Below, one piece after another: positions 7,624-10,000 of a stretch of DNA of 10,000 nt. Below the pieces are notes generated by a model. That model was not told where the DNA came from. It made no database searches and saw only the letters and a program-made list of their open reading frames with translations. How positions within the stretch are numbered: position 1 is the first letter of the stretch; every line of letters starts with the position of its first letter. Location: positions 3,662,636-3,672,635 of the forward strand of contig BLFN01000473.1 of assembly GCA_014634225.1 (NCBI GenBank). The letters are read 5' to 3'. This DNA comes from Acropora yongei. Its lineage: Eukaryota; Cnidaria; Anthozoa; Scleractinia; Acroporidae. Position numbers and translations under genes: made by a program.

Positions 7624-8153
7624 ATGGCCAGTTCTCGTGATATCACAGCAGCATCAACTGCAAGTAACAGTGATGTTGAAGACATCAGTGAAAATACCAC
7701 ACAGTCCATAAGGAACCGCATCGCGTGCAGGACTGGTGATGTGCTCAACAACTTGACTTCGAGCGTTTGGTACAGCTATGCACTTCTCTTTCTCCAAAAT
7801 GTAGCTGGACTTTCTCCGACAAGTGTCGGTATCTTATTTTTCATTTCTCAGATTCTCATGGCTGTAACTTTGATCGTTATTTACCTCGGCTACGACAAAC
7901 AATTGTGGACGTTATTCACCGCGTATGGTATTCAAAAGGCTCGCCATGTTGTTAGTTCGGCAGGCATACTTTTCGCTTGGCCATTTGCCTTCACTCCGTG
8001 TTTGATTTGTGGAGATGGTCGATCAAATTTAGCCTTAGGAATGTACTATCTGATTCCGGTGGTTTTACTGTCAGTCTGTTGGGAGCTAGCTGAATTAAGC
8101 TTCTCTTCGCTGAGGAAAGAAATACGAGAAGGAAATGATTCCGAAATATCAAG
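7624..8153 (+). CDS. Second MFSD12-like gene, exon 1 (N-terminus, TM1-TM4)
   Basis: This starts a second carrier of the same family, head-to-tail with gene 1. ATG at 7624 has A at -3 and G at +4 and is preceded by an in-frame TAA at 7606-7608. About 35 polar, serine-rich residues precede NLTSSVWYSYALLFLQNVAG (TM1). VGILFFISQILMAVTLIVIY is TM2, then a loop GYDKQL...YGIQKARH, then HVVSSAGILFAWPFAFTPCL (TM3) and the TM4 segment to LAELSFSSLRKEI. YG..KA.H and F.F.PCL.CG match vertebrate MFSD12 as I remember it. The acidic residue of TM2 and the aspartate-arginine of the GYEADR loop are missing. The donor AAG|GTAAGA leaves two bases. Function as a transporter is likely by family, but substrate handling may differ. 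Confidence 0.88.
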
Positions 8154-9221
8154 GTAAGACAAGTTATTTTGCACACGCTTAGCCACAGTTTTAAATAATT
8201 TCTAATTCCTACAATTTTCTTGGTAATTACTGAGTTTGCTTAACTGACTGAGGGCAACACAACTAAAAACTCTCGGTGGAGATCACAGAGTGCGATCAAA
8301 TCTAACAAGAAACAATAGTTTTTTTCTTGTTTTTCTTTCTCTTTTTTTTTTACCGAAAAAAAAATATATTCCCTTTTAAGAGCACGACCAAACTCTTTCC
8401 ATGCATTTCTGTTTCCTACCATCTCGCCTGTGATCATAATAACCGTTCTGTTAATAGTTTTTGTGGACATAATAAATTGGTTTTGTTGTTGTGCTGAGAA
8501 AAATGGAATTCTTAAATTAGGAACGCAAAGTTTATTTAATTCGTCAATGAGAAACGCAAAGTCTATCGAAATATACGACATAACTGAGAAAATTTCGCAG
8601 TCTCGTGGTTGAACTGTTGAAATGTTTTTAACGAAAAAAACTTCAGTTTCGAGTGCGCCTTTCAGGTTTAAATCGCCAAGATTAATCGGCGAATGTAGTT
8701 TCTAAGGATGAATGATATCCAGAAAAAAAAACTTTACTGGCAAATAAATAAATTATTAAACATTCATAGAATTAATGCAACTCAGGCTTTGCGCTGTTAA
8801 AGGTATTCGTAAGAGCTGACGTTCATGTTGCTTGAATCGTATACGGCAAAGGCGAACTGCATAATCATTTAGACTCAAGAACGACATAATCATGAGAAAA
8901 TGATCGGCCATTGTCTCATGATTATGATTATGTCTGCTGGTGGTTTTAATTTATATCTGTTCCATTGCAGCTGAAACGTGAAAACATAACACTGCGATCA
9001 AAATTAATGAAATTTCATTTTAACTGCGGAATAACACTTTTCACAATAGCGGCTAGCTGTGATTGAATTCCTGTTGTCAATTAGTATTAATTATGACAAT
9101 TATAGTAACAATAATACAAAAGAGATTTATGTATTTTGGCCAATGAAAATCTATTTGCGTTAAGTTCATGACACAGATGTTTTCATTATTAAAGCAGTTA
9201 AGACAATATTTCTGGTTTCGG
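8154..9221 (+). other. Gene 2 intron 1, 5' part
   Basis: AT-rich with a long T/C-rich run at about 8321-8352. It includes an 8883-8934 hairpin but no exon I can support. Open frames at 8430-8612 (+) and 8240-8581 (-) show no family features. Confidence 0.6.
8883..8934. repeat. Imperfect hairpin around TCATGAGA/TCTCATGA
   Basis: GACATAATCATGAGA at 8883-8897 pairs with TCTCATGATTATGATTATGTC at 8914-8934, the right arm carrying a six-base duplication (ATTATG). The loop is 16 bp. It may be a small mobile-element remnant; no target duplication is evident. Confidence 0.35.
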
Positions 9222-9324
9222 AGCCAGTCGCACGAAGCATATGGTTAGCCCTAACCATTGGTTAAGAATAATCAAAATCTATGCGTTGCTATGGTAATTA
9301 TCGCTGGTTCGAGTAACTCTGGTG
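9222..9324. mobile_element. Decayed inverted-repeat element beside the nested MITEs
   Basis: The left part includes a perfect hairpin ATGGTTAG-CC-CTAACCAT (9241-9258) and CGAAGCAT. The right part, TCGCTGGTTCGAGTAACTCTGG, resembles the inverted left end (CCAGTCGCACGAAGC). From memory this matches a coral element with GGTTAGCGCTAACC arms, with part of the right arm missing. Identification rests on memory and weak symmetry. Confidence 0.4.
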
Positions 9325-9327
9325 AAG

Positions 9328-9401
9328 AACCCGTTTCTCAAAGGTCCCGAAACTTCAGTTTCACAACTGGGGCTCGTTTCTCGAAAGTCCCGAGAACTTT
9401 T

Positions 9402-9454
<53 letters not shown>

Positions 9455-9643
9455 CCTTTTCATATGTTGTAAAGGAAATAAAAATAAAAATAACTGCTAA
9501 GTTTCGTGCCTCGAGACGCCTTCGTTTTGAAGATACAACGAGAATTGTGTCACCCGAAATACGACCGAAAAGTTTCGGGACTTTCGAGAAACGGGCTCCT
9601 GGCCCGTAAAGTTCTCGGGACTTTGATTCGAGAAGCAGGCCAC
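9328..9643. mobile_element. Outer TIR element split by an inserted relative
   Basis: AACCCGTTTCTCAAAGGTCC from 9328 and TCTCGGGACTTTGATTCGAG ending in GAAGCAGGCC near 9642 are inverted relatives of each other and of the inner element's ends. Only these two ends remain visible, separated by the inner copy. The right end stops about 13 bp before the acceptor of gene 2 exon 2. Confidence 0.5.
9369..9599. mobile_element. 231-bp terminal-inverted-repeat element, copy 2 (inner)
   Basis: The left end GGGGCTCGTTTCTCGAAAGT and right end ACTTTCGAGAAACGGGCTC are inverted repeats of about 30 bp. CCCGAGAACTTTTCGGG at 9389-9405 is identical to 4758-4774 in copy 1. CTGG occurs at both borders (9367-9370 and 9599-9602), a possible target duplication. 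The body is AT-rich and non-coding. Confidence 0.7.
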
Positions 9644-9656
9644 TGGTTCCTACTAG

Positions 9657-9777
9657 AACAAAAGAAACTACTGTTCACGGTTGTAGTTATGCTCATAAGC
9701 ACGATTATTTTGTCGCTAGCGGTGACCAAGCCTGACTTGTTACCACTTTTTGTAGGTCTATCATTCGTGTGTGTAAG
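9657..9777 (+). CDS. Second MFSD12-like gene, probable exon 2 (TM5-TM6), phase conflict
   Basis: After a possible acceptor (ttcctactag) the frame encodes KKLLFTVVVMLISTIILSL, a TM5 helix that aligns at the right distance from exon 1 with LRYAFTVVANITVY of vertebrate MFSD12 (recalled). It continues with KPDLLPLFVGLSFVC, matching DVPVFRNLSLL. Donors are GTAAGG at 9773 (phase 0) or GTATGC at 9778 (leaving two bases). Exon 1 leaves two bases but this exon begins with two bases before its frame, so the join is off by one. No other AG in reach fixes this without losing TM5. The exon may be real with an indel or sequencing error, or this copy may be a pseudogene. Confidence 0.5.
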
Positions 9778-9830
9778 GTATGCCTGTATATAGTGTTCTG
9801 GTTTTTACTGCAAGAGAGCAAAGAAACTAG

Positions 9831-9861
9831 CATCAATTCAAACATCAAAGAGCAATTTGCG
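9831..9861 (+). CDS. Second MFSD12-like gene, possible micro-exon 3
   Basis: A 31-nt segment between gaaactag and GTGAGT encodes S-INSNIKEQFA when joined to the 9777 end of exon 2, and the frame closes exactly. It shares TCAAACATCAAAG (9838-9850) with gene 1 exon A (44-56), which is also preceded by ctag. That supports common origin, but so short an exon is weak evidence. Confidence 0.25.
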
Positions 9862-10000
9862 GTGAGTGTTACTTAAAGGTTTCCTAAATTTAATATAAAG
9901 ATTGCGCGAGTGCAAAAAAAAATCATTTGAAGCTGACTTTGCTGACTGGTTTTGAATGCTTTCAGCAAAATTTTTTTCTATAGTTTGATTTATTGAGTTA

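Noticed and set aside
8240..8612. Overlapping open frames on both strands in gene 2 intron 1
   Set aside because: Low-complexity peptide from the T/C-rich tract and no match to the expected transporter helices.
9258..9609. Plus-strand open frames of 80 and 95 codons
   Set aside because: They lie within the inverted-repeat elements and simply translate their ends.

Overview
The window looks like nuclear DNA of an invertebrate animal, most likely a cnidarian such as a stony coral. It is AT-rich. Its genes are broken into short exons (about 85-170 bp, one of 530 bp) with GT...AG introns of about 440-720 bp. The intergenic DNA carries short inverted-repeat elements of kinds I remember as common in coral genomes. 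The phylum is an inference; no search was run.

Positions 1-3968 hold the 3' half of a plus-strand gene for an MFSD12-like membrane transporter (major facilitator superfamily, related to the lysosomal/melanosomal cysteine importer). Seven exons are visible: 35-118 (start uncertain), 481 or 492-647, 1365-1457, 1966-2058, 2571-2744, 3183-3292 and 3821-3968. They encode roughly TM6 to TM12 and the C-terminus, about 285 residues. The 5' half lies outside the window.

On the minus strand, inside two introns of that gene, three phase-0 open segments (2177-2335, 1761-1904, 1537-1674) join into one 146-residue charged C-terminus ending in a stop. I do not recognise this protein. If real, its exons alternate with those of the transporter on the opposite strand. 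This is the most surprising signal in the window.

Positions 3969-7623 are intergenic and rich in small mobile elements: a foldback at 4028-4118, a TA-flanked element at 4449-4551, a 231-bp inverted-repeat element at 4732-4962, and a repeat containing a TGACGTCA site at 5972-6128. There are also possible coding relics at 5019-5385 and a perfect NRF1-type palindrome at 6876-6887.

At 7624 a second MFSD12-like gene begins on the same strand, so the two are tandem paralogues. Its first exon (7624-8153) encodes the N-terminus and TM1-TM4, but has lost the acidic residues normally found in TM2 and the motif-A loop. A likely second exon (9657 to 9772 or 9777) follows a nest of inverted-repeat elements (9222-9643), and a weak 31-nt third exon is possible at 9831-9861. 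The exon 1-exon 2 junction is out of frame by one base as written, so this copy may be damaged, wrongly assembled, or spliced in a way I cannot see.
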